Source of the DNA: Scatophagus argus | Lineage: Eukaryota; Chordata; Actinopteri; Scatophagidae | DNA length: 64,000 nucleotides | Reading direction: 5' to 3' | NCBI RefSeq assembly: GCF_020382885.2 | Contig: NC_058498.1 | Coordinates: 20,055,001 to 20,119,000 of the forward strand | Part shown: one piece after another, positions 50,425 through 63,473 of the stretch | Position numbering within the stretch: the first letter of the stretch is position 1 | How the letters are laid out: each line of letters opens with the position of its first letter | Notes under the pieces: generated by a model | Database searches by the model: none | What the model was told of the DNA's origin: nothing | What the model saw: the letters and a program-made list of their open reading frames with translations, nothing else | Translations under genes and position numbers: made by a program

Positions 50425-53400
50425 CTAGTTCCAGCGGAAGTGAATCTGGCGTGGGCGGTCGGCTCCCTCTTTGACCAGGGGCTTGTGAAACTCTCGCCCG
50501 GCGCGGGAGTGGATGTTGGCCCAGCAGAACTCGCAGTAGTACTGCAGACAGGTGACATTAGCACAGAAAAAGGGAGCAAATTTCCCTCCACAGCGGGCAC
50601 CCTGACACTCATCACATAGCTGATCATCCAGGACATAGGGCTTCACCTCCACCTGCATACACACATTGCAGAGAAGAGGTGGAAAATGCATAAATACAGT
50701 ACAGAAGATACATTTTTTCTTTTGTGAAAAGCTTGTAGCAGCAGAGACTGGGGAGGAAGCTAATTCAATCAGCATTAATAACCTTTCGCTCATCATAGCA
50801 ACAAGCTGCGGCTTGCTGTCCACATACATACATACACACACAAACGGTTATTCACAGACTGTGTGGATGACATGCCCTAATGATGAAAGAGTCATACACA
50901 CTGTATGATAAATAGGGAAATTGGAGATTGTTAATGAAGGGGGGATTGCAGTACCCGCTTGTCGATGTCTCCGTGCTGCAGCTGGACAAATCTTGCGCTG
51001 ATGGCGGCGATGTAACTCTGTTGATTGGAGAAGGCCACTCGTCCCGCCCCCTTAGGATACTTGAGCTCTGGATCAGTATCAATTCCTGCGTAGCATACTC
51101 CCCCGTAGAGACGATCCATAATCATTGCCAGCTCAACTAGTCAGACGGTGAAAATAAAGGCAGGGAAAAAATATTTCCATTTGAGTGAAAGGAAGGAGAA
51201 AAGATGCGAGAGGATGTGATGAAGTTACACTAAAGGGGGTGAGGCACACTGAGGGAGAAGCTGTCAGACTCTTGTTGTAGATGGAATTTTGATCTCACAT
51301 GCTCATGTCATCAAACACACACTTTATCATCTATTGTTATATGAACCACACCTTTGGCTCTAAGTTTCTCACTAAATCTAAATATAAAACAGGCACGAAA
51401 TCGCTGGAGGAGAAACAAAGGATGTGCATTTACTTGCTCTCAGTGGACGAGGGACGCCTCCCACAAAGATGGTCTTGCGGGGATCAAGGGGCTGAGATCC
51501 GTCCATCACAAAATCACTGTCGCTCAGATTCCAAGGTCGAATTTGCACCTGGAGTCAAAGTCAAATTTAACATTAAGATTTAACTGCTCTCTTTTCATTA
51601 AGGAAAAATAGAAATGAAATAAGTGAGGGCTCTGTGTCTTCTCAGCATGCTGCTGCTGGACTCACAGGTTTGTCCTTGATGGTGGGGCTGGAGACACACA
51701 GGTAGAGCTTGCCATCCTCCTCCATGCAGGCTTCGATCAGAGCCTGCACTGAGCTCTCCTCCTGGAACAGCAGGAATGCGTATCCTGGGAAACACACACA
51801 TCACACAGCCTCAGTGTGTGCCTTAGACACATTAAAATAAAGACTATATGACAAAATGTTACAAGTGTTCAGTGGCATCCTCTTTATTAACATCACAGCT
51901 TCACATCATCCGAGTTCAATAAAAACAAAGTTTAGTAGCCATGAATGTATGTTTAATATAGAGGCTCACTGCTTTAGTTAATACCTTTAGGTGGAAAGTA
52001 TGATTTGCTCTCTGCTTTGTGGGGCCAGTCCACCACCAGGTGACCAAAGCGACGGAAGCTTGAGGTTATTTCATCTGAGGGAAAGTGGAAAAAATGCAGA
52101 GAAAGAAAGACACTTGATAGAGCATAAGAGGCAAAGGTCAGCAGTATGATATAAGATGAGTGTTGTTTTACTTGTCCTCACCTTCATCTATGTCAGGGGG
52201 CAAACCTCCCACAAACACTTTACGGGAGAAGCGCTCAATGCGTTCCCCATTTTGGTGGGGGTAGCAATTGGGGGAACTGAGGACTCCTGGGACACCCTGG
52301 TTGCCATGGCCATCATCAAGGAGATTGTCATCAATAGGGAAGAGGGAGGAGCGGCCTGGTGGAGAAAAAAGGGAGTTAAGGGTCCAGAAAATATCAGGCA
52401 TTCACACAAATACAGAAACACAACAACATGTAAGCACTCTGTCTCTCCTTTGTGGAATAATACATCTATGCTGTGACAAGGACAATAAAGCAATGTTTCT
52501 GCTTTTACTACAGTTTTACAAGTAGCTGTGAGACAAGGCACCAGATTAAAGTGGGGAATGGTGTGAACTCCACTCAGAGCAGCGTGACAGATAAAGCAGA
52601 TGTGGAAGCTGTTAATAACATCACAGAGCAGTATGAAGCCCCAAAGCATTCAACACTGACAAAATGTAAGTATAAAATAGCCATTTAAATTGAACAATAA
52701 TTTGACAAATACTCTTACAAATTACTTAAGCTAAACTCATTTTACATCTCATTACTTATTACTCATCTTCATTACTAGATTTTTTGAGTGTATATTTTAA
52801 AAATACCCTTTTTAAAAGTTCATTTTACTTCACAATGACATTTTTCCTAATTCAATTTTTATTTCATAATATCACTTTCATAAGAGCTGTGTCATCTCTT
52901 AATCAAGCAAGCTCAACAACTGTTACTGTTGTACCACTTAGCAACTGTTAGCTAGTGTAACAACGCTGCTGAAGTGATCAACATCAGCTATCCAGCTGCT
53001 GCGCAGACACAGAAAGCAGCATTTCCTTGTATTTATTAAGGAAGGAAGGATTGTGAAGTGGCTTTATTACTCAGCATTAAAGTGAAGGAGAACAGTCCAA
53101 CTCAGACTTTGCATATGGTGAGCCAGAGGGAAGAGAGGTGGATCCCCATATCCAAGTGTGTCACTTCTTTTAGTGTCCCCAGAAGTGACACCCCATTTTT
53201 TTCCACAAAAATACTAAAGCATGGAGGCTACTACTTTTAGAGTTAATTTAAATCCTTTTAGGAAATCTGATACAACACCTAACATACATCAAAAGAAAGA
53301 ATATTCAGCTATTTACAATTAAGTCTTGAGCTTGGACTGGTAACATGAACTGGCAAAATAGAAAGATGTACAACTGTATTAGGATCATAATAACATATAT

Positions 53401-55279
53401 AACAGATATTCTTCCTCTGTGGTGGTTCTGACCTAGAGGGGCTAGCTAACACTACTAACACTTCTTCTGACCTCGATGCTGAATGACAATTTAAGCTCAC
53501 AAACTGACACGTTAGCCTGCTAGATACAGCAAGCAGCATGTACAGCCACGCTAAGCTAAGTCTTAAAAGCTAAACAGGTTCTTATACTGTCAGCACTGCT
53601 GTTGCTGTAGCTGCCAGAAGCTAAATCTGACAGCAGTTTGTGAAATAAGTACGAAAAGTGACATTATGAAATAAAAGTAACGCTGACAAAAATTTCATGA
53701 TGAAATAAAAAAGACTTTTGAAAAGGGCAGTTGGAAATATCTACAATGAAATGAAAAATAATATCCAATCATACGGTCTATTTATTTTTTAACATTGAAG
53801 ACTTTGACGTTCCATAGAGCAGAGGCACCAATGTTACAGTGCTTCAGATAAAAGTAACCAAACAGGAAACACTTGACGTCATGCCTATCTGCATACTTAA
53901 ACAATACAACTTTCACAGGTATTTTTTGATAGCCTACAATAATTTATTCATATATTATATATATATTTATTGTATACCAACACAAACACACAAAAAATAT
54001 CAATGCATTCCTGAATTTAAAAACAAAAAGACAGTTTGATGCCTGTCTCCGTTTTTAAGGCCTCAGGTTGGTATCCATTCACACAATAAAGCATGCCACG
54101 AGAGAATAAGCCACAAGGAAAAAGACGAGTTTACCTCGACGTCTCCCATAGCTCCTGGCTGCATGTAGAAAAGTACAGAGTGCATGTTTCAGCTATGCAG
54201 ACATTTTCAAAAACTACACATAGCTTCTCTGGACTTTAATCTGCATTTATCTAATCACCTCTTTATCTAGCCAACTATCAATTTAGTCAGCTGTAAATCA
54301 TAAAAACATTGCACTACATTGACTTGTTCATACTGCACACAGCGTTGCTTACATCCTCCAGAGACCCAGTACATTTCACTGCTCTGTAAATGCATTTAAC
54401 TACTTCTCAGACAAGACTTTCTTCTTTCCATAAAATGTACCACATTTGATGGAAGTCATCTGGAAAACCAGAAAAATAGACTTGTCAGGGTCCAGCTCCA
54501 TGCTGATCATGTGATGTTACATCACTGAAAAGCCCTGGATGTCCTCTGTCAGGGACAACAAAGCTCAGCTCAGAGACATGAGCCTGCAACACAGGACAGA
54601 AATGCACTGCTGTTTGCTGGGTCTCAGGAGGAAACAGTAAGCACCACAAACAAAGGAATAAAAAGCATGCTCTCAGTTATTTGCAAATACTGTCTGACCC
54701 AGATTTGCGTCCTACTGAGACCATTATAAAACAAGATTTTATGTTTGACACCAACAGGATGTGTGTGGCAAAAAAGTCTACAGTGCTATAATTATTCTAC
54801 ATGACACTGAAAATTTACATTTTAACGAAGGGATGTCACAAATTCAGTTTGTGGTCCTTTCAAAGTCCTCAGGTGACTCAGTATAACAATGGAAACTCCT
54901 AATCATCCTCCTCATCATCATATGACGGCCATCACAAACTATTAGTCTTGAGTTTTAATTAAAAAAAAATAAACAATCAGTCACGAGTGGCCATTGGGAG
55001 GAAGACTGATCTACACAGACCTTCAAACTACCTGAGTGAGTGTGTCTACTGAGAATGAAAATTTCTCATGATGTGTCCACTGTCATTCTGTGAATTGTGT
55101 GTCTCTGTGCATATATGTGTCTCATTAAAGGACATTAAAGCAGCTGGATGGAAACACTGAACATCACAACAAAGAGAAATGGTGCTAAGAGATAGTTACC
55201 ATTGAGCATGAGTAGGCCATCAGCCCCGGGGTTAGGGCATCCCACACGGCCTGACATGAGAAACAGAAACACACATATG

Positions 55280-55326
<47 letters not shown>

Positions 55327-58300
55327 CACACACACAAATAGGGATGAGACACAGAACAGATGAAGAGGACAGGGTGAGGCCAATGTGTGTGCATGGCAGC
55401 GAGAAGACACACATACAAACACACACGACTACAATGCCTGCCTGTGAACGTGTTACAAGAGTCTTCTCACATGTCTACAGCAGGCAGAAAAAGGAACAAA
55501 GCTCTATTTATTCCTGAAGATACCTTGAGCTGATATTGAAGGAAAACAGGGGGAACTTAGGGGATAGAAAGACCTTGTTTTCATCAGCACTGATGGTGGT
55601 AGGTAAGACAGGTGTCTTTAGATCATTTCCTTTTCAGACCTACAAAGTGGAGTCTCAAAGGTTGTGACTTCTCCACCTGCAATGTGCTGTGACCTTGTAA
55701 CTGAAGTAGGAGCTGACACTCAACTAAAAGTTTTTGTTCATATACAAATATTGATGCTGTGTAGACTTTTCTATGTGATTATAGCATTTTTCAGATTATT
55801 CTCATAGCATATGTTTTTGTCTGTGGAAGAAGTTAGACAATACCAGGGAAAACAGGTACAGACAGTATGCTGCTATTGAGCCACTCATTTCGTTATTTCA
55901 CCTATTTTTACTATGTACGGGTGTGTATTACTGTCCTGTCCAGTGTCTTTTTTCCACCACTGGGTGGCACCAAAATCAGACATGTTCAAATTCCACACAA
56001 CAGCGTTAAATGTTGATTAAGTTGATACACAATTACATGCAGATTTAAAACAGCTTGCAAGCATTCAAGCTTCACTGGATGGTTAAAAGTCACAAAACAT
56101 CAAAACTTTATTTAAGATACTGACTTGCAGCACTAAAGTTTTTGGTCCTGGATTTTGGAGCTGCTATTCTGGATACTGTACACTGCTGCATTAGCCGTGT
56201 TGGTGCTATAAATGGCAGAGCCCACCCTTGCAAGTCCTACTTCCCCCTCATCTCCTCTCTTGGCTGTCATGCACAGTGTGTGAAAGTGTGATCATGTCTA
56301 AAATTAGTCTAGATCCCCCTCTCTCTGCTGTGCACACTGGCCCATGTCCTCTCCATCTGCTCCAGCAGAAAAAACAAGAAACTTGCCCAAGCAAGGAGGG
56401 CACAGGTTGAGTCCTGATTTTAACAGGGTCTTAATGGAGACATCACATTAAAAAAAATCACGACCGTGCTACAGAATTTTAGTGCCTCTACACATATGCC
56501 AGTGTTGTTATTTCTGTGTCACATTTTAGAGTGAAAGTGCAGCTGGCCTGTGAGGCTCTAAATGGGCTACATGCAGGAGAGGAGCTTAGGAACAGTGCAG
56601 TTATTTGACACTGCTCCTCTGATGTCCAGCAGCTGAGCCCAGGAGGCCAGGACAGTGTCATGCCACAGACTACTGCCAAACCATGAGGAATAATTCACAA
56701 GAAATCTAAGACTATTTATAGTCTCCAACTTCACTAGTTTAAAAATTCCAAGTCATGTGTGAAATGCACGTCTGCCCCGTCAGACAACATCTGTAGCTAA
56801 TTCGGGATGTATTTACAGCAAAGTACCAAAAAGTACCATCCTTTCTCTCCTTCTCTCTCCTCCACTCCTTCCTTAGCCTTGTGTGCTGCTCAGGTTAAGC
56901 AGCAACAGGGTCAGAGCTGGAAGGTCATGTAAATGTGCAGCTGGTGGCAGAAGTATTAAGCTCTCAGCAGGGAACAAAATAAGCTGGTGGGAGGAAAAAC
57001 AACACAGCTATGGGAGCAACGGGCCTGTCACTTCCCTGTACCGAGTCACTCTGCGCTGTGTCAGGCCTCTTCACCGAACACGATCACCTCCCGTTGAACC
57101 CACCCCCAACCCCAACATAGACAGAGAGGGAAAGGTAGACTTACTTTTCATGGGATCCTGCTCAGCTCGCATGATGTCGATCAGAGAGCTCTCCAGGGAG
57201 TGCATGTTCAGACTGTCGTACATTCTGGAGCGGTCCTGAAAAACACACAAGTGTGACGTTTTATATCAGAGCTGACAAAACAAACGCACATCAAGATGCG
57301 TGTTTAATTCCTCACGTTTCTAACACACTCCAGTGATTTGACTTATAAATAATAAAGCCTCTGACGTGTGGGTATTTGGCTTAACGTGTAAGTGATTTAA
57401 GAGGATTAACATTCTTTCCATAATTTTTTGCTACTTTCTCAGTCGGAATGTAAATTTGTGAGCAGCCTATAGGACGGATTCCCCACAAACTCTGGACTTG
57501 TTCCCACAGGCAGACGGACAGGGTGAAAACCAAAACCAGAGAGCTGATATGGAAGTTATGAGCTCATCAGCAATCCATTGAGATAGTTCAATGACCAACT
57601 GTGACAGACTCATGGTAATATGCTGGTGACTAAAATACCACAGAGTGCCTAACCTACCTTACCACACCCAACAGTATGGGAGCGTAAAGGTCATGTCTTC
57701 ATACGCTGATAATGACGGATTGCAGGTTGTGTAATATGCTTTCATTTTGCCTTCCCATTTGTTAGTTCAGGACAACAGACAAACTAATTCATAAAATGGA
57801 GAATGGGGACTTGTACTGGGTGGAATCACTGCTAAAATACTCGACAGGGAATATAATCCAGGAACCTCAGTAATGTTACATCTAGTTCATCACTGCATTA
57901 CCTGTTTAAAGGATTCCAATAAGGAGTCACTGGTTCACTCAATATTGAACACATCCAGTGTTACACAGTTGCTATCTTTAATTGATTCTCATTTACCACT
58001 GATTCTCATTTACCACTAGTAGTACGTGTAGCCATGGAGAGAATTTTGGTTTAATTATTCGAAGCTTACATATCTGTCCCTGATATTTCTGCTGTCAGAT
58101 CAATGCAACAGAATATCATTCATGGCGCTCTGCAGCAACATCACTTTTTACTCTCTGTGAACACTAATGTTATCATCAGAGTCAATATCTTCAGAGATAA
58201 TTTATATATTATTGTGAAACAAATTTGCTTCAAAAATGGACAAGGTGTCTGTATAGCTTAGTATCACTACAGATAGACAATAAAATATGCTTTTTGAAGT

Positions 58301-61300
58301 AATTTTGGTGAAGTAACGTTTTGAACCAAAAGAGCTGGGTTGTGCGCTTGTTTGTTATTCAGTGAGTAATTACAACATCAAATGCAAGATGGACTTTTTG
58401 AAGTAAGAAAAGGATCACAATCACATTTTCTTTGTATTTTTCTTCCATATCGAAAATCTACATTACATTACTCGTCTCCTTTAACTTTGACCGTACGGAT
58501 TTCGTTGTGTTTATGCTATTGGAGGCTAACGTAGCCTCGAGCTGCAGCAGAGATGAGAAGCTGACTACAGAGGGCTGGTAAGCTCACGTCTTTCTAACTC
58601 CACACCTCCAAATTTTGTCATTTTCAAACTTGTGGACAAGTGACATCACTTGAGGACATTTTTGCTGTTATGCATCAAAGCCACATCAGGCATAAATGTG
58701 TGTCCACAAAAAGACTTCACTTGTTGGAAGGAAACCCACAAAACACACAAGAAAATTTGATATATGAAAGTGGGAATCATGATTCAAGGTACATATTCTC
58801 TTCTACTTATGAATATAGTGTTCCAGAGTCAAAGTATGCATTAAGCGTAGAAAATTGCTGTACATGTTTTTAAGAAATGTCTTAAAAGACCAAAGAACGG
58901 CCTATAACACTCTTCCTGAACGTAGATGAGACTCTCAGTCTGCGTCTGCATGATGTCTAAAACATGACACAGCAGAGATTTGCCACTGACTGCCAAACAT
59001 TAAACAGAAAGGAAGGAAGGAAAAGACTTGGAATCTGAAAAATTCTGGGTCCGAGACTGTTTATGGAAATTAACAATCCATGGAGTCAGGCCTGTTTCCT
59101 GGAATAGGAAGCATTGTACTTCTTGGCACTGATATCACTAATAATTTGAGCTCATAGCAACAATAAAACCATTTGGTGACACCATTATTTAGATGATATC
59201 ACTATTTTAGGCTGACTAAGTCACAGTAATGAACATGGTTTCTGTTACAGGTCATTACAGGAGTATTAAACATGTGTCCTAAAGAAAACGCTGTATTACA
59301 AACTGCACTCTGTGGTGCAGTCTGTTTTATGAAGAAATACACTGTTCAGTACAGTAATAGATAAGCAGTGCAGTAAGCTTCTTACACAGGCCTACAGCCT
59401 CGCAGCCTGCGCCTGACTGACTGTTTTTACACAAGAATTAAAACCTCTTTTCATTCTATCTACCAGTACTGTAAAAAAGTACTGTATTTCATTGCCCTGT
59501 ACTTGTTACATGCGTAATGACAATAAAGTTGAAACTAATCTAATCCAATTTAATCTAATTTTAGTTACATTATACAAAATACAATCCACTCATAGACCTC
59601 TCTGACAGACATGTTGGCCTCGAGTAATTTTCTAAGAAAACATACAACTATGTACATTTAACATGGAGTAAGATAGTCTGGCTCATTTAGATGTGCCTGG
59701 AAAAAGCCTCAACAGTCTTAGTACCTGAGAATCTGCAGATCACACCCACAAGATGTTAATTTTCTGATATGAATTCAGCCCAACCCCCACTTTGTTACAC
59801 CTTTAATAAAACCTGCGGAGCAAATCAATTCAAACTCTCCCCGTCTGATTGAAATGCTAACAAAGCTTTATGGTAATTGCTATGTATGTCTCATGAATGC
59901 TTAACTTTCAGTTTCTCTATTGACAGGAAAAATTCTCATTCCGCTTTAGTTTCTATTTCGTCAAGAATTCTCTCATTGAATCTCTCTCTCACTCACACAC
60001 CACCACACACCTCCTCAAGCCACTGTTTCTCACACTGTAACACTCCCCCACTTGTAAAAACATGCACAGACAAACACACACCAAACCAATTATCCTACAA
60101 AACCACCAACACCAGCCAATGCAGTAACAACCCAAAACATTTACCTGCAGGGGCAACAGGGTGTTGCTGTTGTTGTCTGTGCGAAACATGTTCTCCTCTA
60201 TCCAGGACTTAGGCCCCAGTGATCCTCCAGAGCGTGGGAACTTGGGAGGAGCGATGACGTTGCTCGAGAAGGGCTTCTTCAGGGGCGAGACGTGGCTGAC
60301 TGAGCCAGGCACACCCATGCCACTCCCTCTGCGGTGGTCCCGGCCCCAGGACATCCCCCCGGAGCCCCAGCCATTTCCCTGGTGTCCGCCCCAGGGAGAC
60401 GGCTTCACCATAGGCTGCACAGACATAATGGGGGACAGACAGTGTGGTAAGATGGGAGGTTAAAAAGATCAACTGCATATTTTATCTATGCATTATTTCC
60501 GTTTCATCCTATCCCGTCTTCCTATCCTTTCTTTTCTCAGTGTCGGCCACAGCCTAGCTTGATCTGCTCCTGTAACGGGTGGGTAGATAAGAAGATTTAG
60601 GGCTTTAAGTGTAATACTAAGTACCCGTACGCTGCGACACTGCCAGTGTAAGTTACACACACTCTCCCTCTACCTGGACCTTGTGTCCACTCTTAAGCAT
60701 ATCATACATCCATTCGCATCATGCTTAATCTTGCATGCTTTCACGCGAAAACCTCACACAGAGGACAACCAAGTTTCTGTTTCTCACAGGCTTAGAAACA
60801 TAATGTGATCTAAATTCCCTCTCTCTTAGTGTCAACTGCAAACAGAAAGTCAGACAGTGGTGTGCTTGAAGAACAGGTTTTATTATCTAAAACAAAACAG
60901 AATAATCCAAGTGCTATTTTAGACAAAGTGGAAGCCAATGGAGTTTTGTTTAGATGGGCGATGAATTACTTTTTAAAGTAGCTGTTTTCCTCTTGTACAA
61001 AGGAGTCAATGAAAAAAAATAAAAAAATTGTATTAAAATCTCCTTTCAATCTTTCGGATATTTGGATAGGTGGTGATTAATGATGAGAGACAAACAGTTT
61101 ATTGATCCTGTTTGAACTATGTCATGACCCTAAACAGATCTGATGTTTGTCAACTTAAAACATACTTCTTCAAATCAAGAATGTCACAATTTGTTGGAAA
61201 AATAGCAATGTACCATTTAGTTTCTGTAGTCTACAATACATGTTATGTTATGTATAAGCACCAAAATGGCTGCCATCTTACACAGCAAAGATATTGAAAG

Positions 61301-63473
61301 AGGTCAAAATCACTTCAAGTCTGGTCATGTTGTAAGCTACAGCTATGTGAAAAGAGAATTAGTCTGTTCCATAAGCGAGCTAGCATGTGGGACCAGATCT
61401 ACAGGATTTCAGTCATAGGTTTCTGTGAGACAACGGCACGTATATGACTGTTGCGTATGTAGTCTTTCTAAAAACTTGTCATAGTCTTATACATCAGCTG
61501 TGACTTTCTTGAGTTGTAAAATCATCTCATAAATTGAGAAGCATCACATTTGTAATTTAAGACACAATTCAGCTGAGATCAGAAAATAATTTGTCTCTCA
61601 CCATTCAGGAGCCTACATATTTTTTGTGAAATAAGGTCGACCGGAGAGGCGACTTTGGCTCCACATGTAAATATTTTTACATAGTACTCTAATCAAAGCA
61701 AGGGCTTTAAGGTCTGTGAAACAGCGACTCCATAGAAGCACTTAAAGTCCATCCAGTCACACACATGCTCGCAAACACACTCCTAATTTGCAAATCACGT
61801 GAGAAACCTGACACCAAAGGATACTAAGGCAGAGGCCCCAACACTAATGCATAAGCAGAACCTTCATGTAAGCCTTGCTACTGCTGGTCTTTCCTCTGGG
61901 TCCCCTAAGTTTCTGCCAATACACATACAGACATACAGACATGTATACATACACACACCACCAAGATACTAGATGTCTTCAGTTCACCAAAATAAACATC
62001 CATTCAGGACACCAAACCCTGCAAGCCTTTGTATTCCCACTGACTGAACCACAAGACAGGGATGGCCCAGCACCATGTGACTGCAACCCACTGCCAGCTT
62101 CCATGAGAGAACAACAGCTAGATTCAGCGATGCTCCCTTGTTCCCCTGTTCACCCCTCCCTCCCTTTGCCTCAAGAGTAGTGACTTCAGTCCCTTCAGAG
62201 GACATGGCAAATGCATTATGAAGAAAAAAACAGTTTAAGACTACCATAATGTGCATAATGTGCACACACACAAACACAACACAAGAAGCTTTGCTTTATC
62301 TCTCCAGTATCACAAGATGCTCCCTAACCAGAGGACATCCTGTGGTGGGGTGTTCACTTAAAGTTATGAGATCCTAACCTCTTGTTTAACATAGGCAAAA
62401 AGGGATGGGGCTGTATATCAGCCTGGAGCCCATTTTCAGTCATCTATGGTGGGAACGGTAACTAACAGAGAGATAAATGTGATAGGAGAGTTCCTGTGAC
62501 ATCTTCGTGTGATTTATGGCCTAGTGCAGCTCACCTGATGTTGGTTGTAGTTGTTCCTCTGCTGCAGGAAGGCGCCCTGCTGGGGATGCATCTGAGGGCT
62601 GACCGGGGACCTGCGACTCTGTGCCTGCTGAGGGACGTTTATCTGGGGCGAGAAAGGACCGCTGAAGCCCTGCACATTAATCCCGGCGCACGGATTAGCT
62701 GACACTGGCGAAAAACTCTGGAAGAAGGCCGGGTTGATGGAGGAGGGGATACCTGGGTAGAAGCCGTTGTCAGAATCCGTGTTGGGCATTTGGTTAATGG
62801 CGTTCGCGTGGATGGGGTTGATGGAGTTGGGTGCGGGAGGGGGCGAGGAGCTGGTCTGGACGGACCACGGAGTGCCGAAGCCAGGGAGGGAAGGAGAAGA
62901 CGAGCCTACACTGGCGCTCTGGATCTCCTGGGTGGGGAGGTTCGGGAAAGCGGCGCTGAGCCCTCCGGACAACATGTTGCCGGTGCTGCTGCTGCCATTG
63001 CCATTGATATGGTGGGCGATGGGGGAGTCCATTTGGATCTTGCTTGGATTTACGGAAGTGGGCGATGGCGACGCAGCATCAGCTTCAGCCTCTTCCACCG
63101 GAGAGCCGCAGGGGTCAGCAGCGCTGTGCTCAGGCTTACAGAGGGGCTGCTTTTGCGGCAGGTGACTGAAACGTCCCTGGAGTTGGGGCGACTCTGTTGG
63201 GCTAAACTCAGCGGGCTGACTTAGCTGCTGATGTATTTTTCGGCTGTGCTGAAGGTCAAAGATAGATTTCGTAGGGCAAAAATGACCGCGACTGAAATCA
63301 GGGAAATCTATCTCCTGGTTATAATCCGATGTGAACGAGCCCAGCTGGCTGTCGCAGTTGTCGGTTTGGTTCGGTCGCTTCCCGGATTTGCCGACGGTGC
63401 TGCTGTTGCTGTCCTTTTCCTCGGCTGACGGGGGTAAATGCGTGGTTGTCACCCCCACAGGCTCATCCTGCAT
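50425..63473 (-). CDS. cpeb2: Cytoplasmic polyadenylation element-binding protein 2, 11 coding exons, 760 aa
   Basis: CPEB2 binds U-rich elements in mRNA 3' UTRs and controls translation. The N-terminal half is disordered and rich in Ser, Pro, Asn and Gln, with the NYNQHQ and ISPLKKPF-like (VSPLKKPF) blocks of the CPEB2-4 group. RRM1 starts at about residue 500 (KVFVGGLPPDIDE) and RRM2 at about 611 (KTIFVGGVPRPL). A ZZ-type zinc-binding domain (about 697-750, CDECQ through HKPLVKEG) is followed by the tail RQIHFRWN. The tail and FCWANIHSR favour CPEB2 over CPEB4. Exons: 62535-63473, 60145-60414, 57145-57235, 55200-55250, 54135-54158, 52182-52355, 51985-52074, 51666-51784, 51434-51548, 50955-51136, 50425-50652 (2283 nt, phases agree). 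I chose the ATG at 63473 (MQDEPVG); the open frame upstream to 63611 has no ATG and is closed by a stop at 63624. Confidence 0.96.
52806..53727. mobile_element. Candidate non-autonomous DNA element with imperfect inverted repeats
   Basis: The 73-bp segment 52806-52878 aligns without gaps to the reverse complement of 53655-53727, at roughly three quarters identity by eye. About 780 bp lies between them, with no coding capacity. This resembles an old MITE-like element inside the cpeb2 intron between 52355 and 54135. I could not find clear target-site duplications, and the true ends may lie further out. Confidence 0.5.
54135..54158 (-). other. cpeb2: 24-nt microexon of cpeb2
   Basis: Flanked by an acceptor TGCAG and a donor GTAAAC on the minus strand, this exon encodes an RSYGRRR-type basic peptide inserted just before RSSLFPIDD. 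It corresponds to the conserved microexon of the CPEB2/CPEB4 group. That exon is included mainly in neurons in CPEB4 and adds a basic segment next to phosphorylation sites. It is phase 1 at both ends, so it can be skipped in frame. Confidence 0.88.
55284..55324. repeat. (CA)n microsatellite upstream of a cpeb2 exon
   Basis: A run of about 20 CA units on the plus strand reads as (UG)n in the cpeb2 transcript. It ends about 32 nt before the acceptor of the 51-nt exon 55200-55250. Confidence 0.92.
59484..59560 (+). repeat. Probable LINE 3'-end fragment
   Basis: The sequence from ATTTCATTGCCCTGTACTTG through ATGACAATAAAGTTGAA and a run of TAATC units resembles the 3' tail of fish non-LTR retrotransposons. 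It lies in the cpeb2 intron between 57235 and 60145. The family is not determined. Confidence 0.45.

Noticed and set aside
55135-55426. Cys/Val-rich minus-strand frames
   Set aside because: They are translations of the (CA)n microsatellite plus a cpeb2 exon reading beyond its boundaries.
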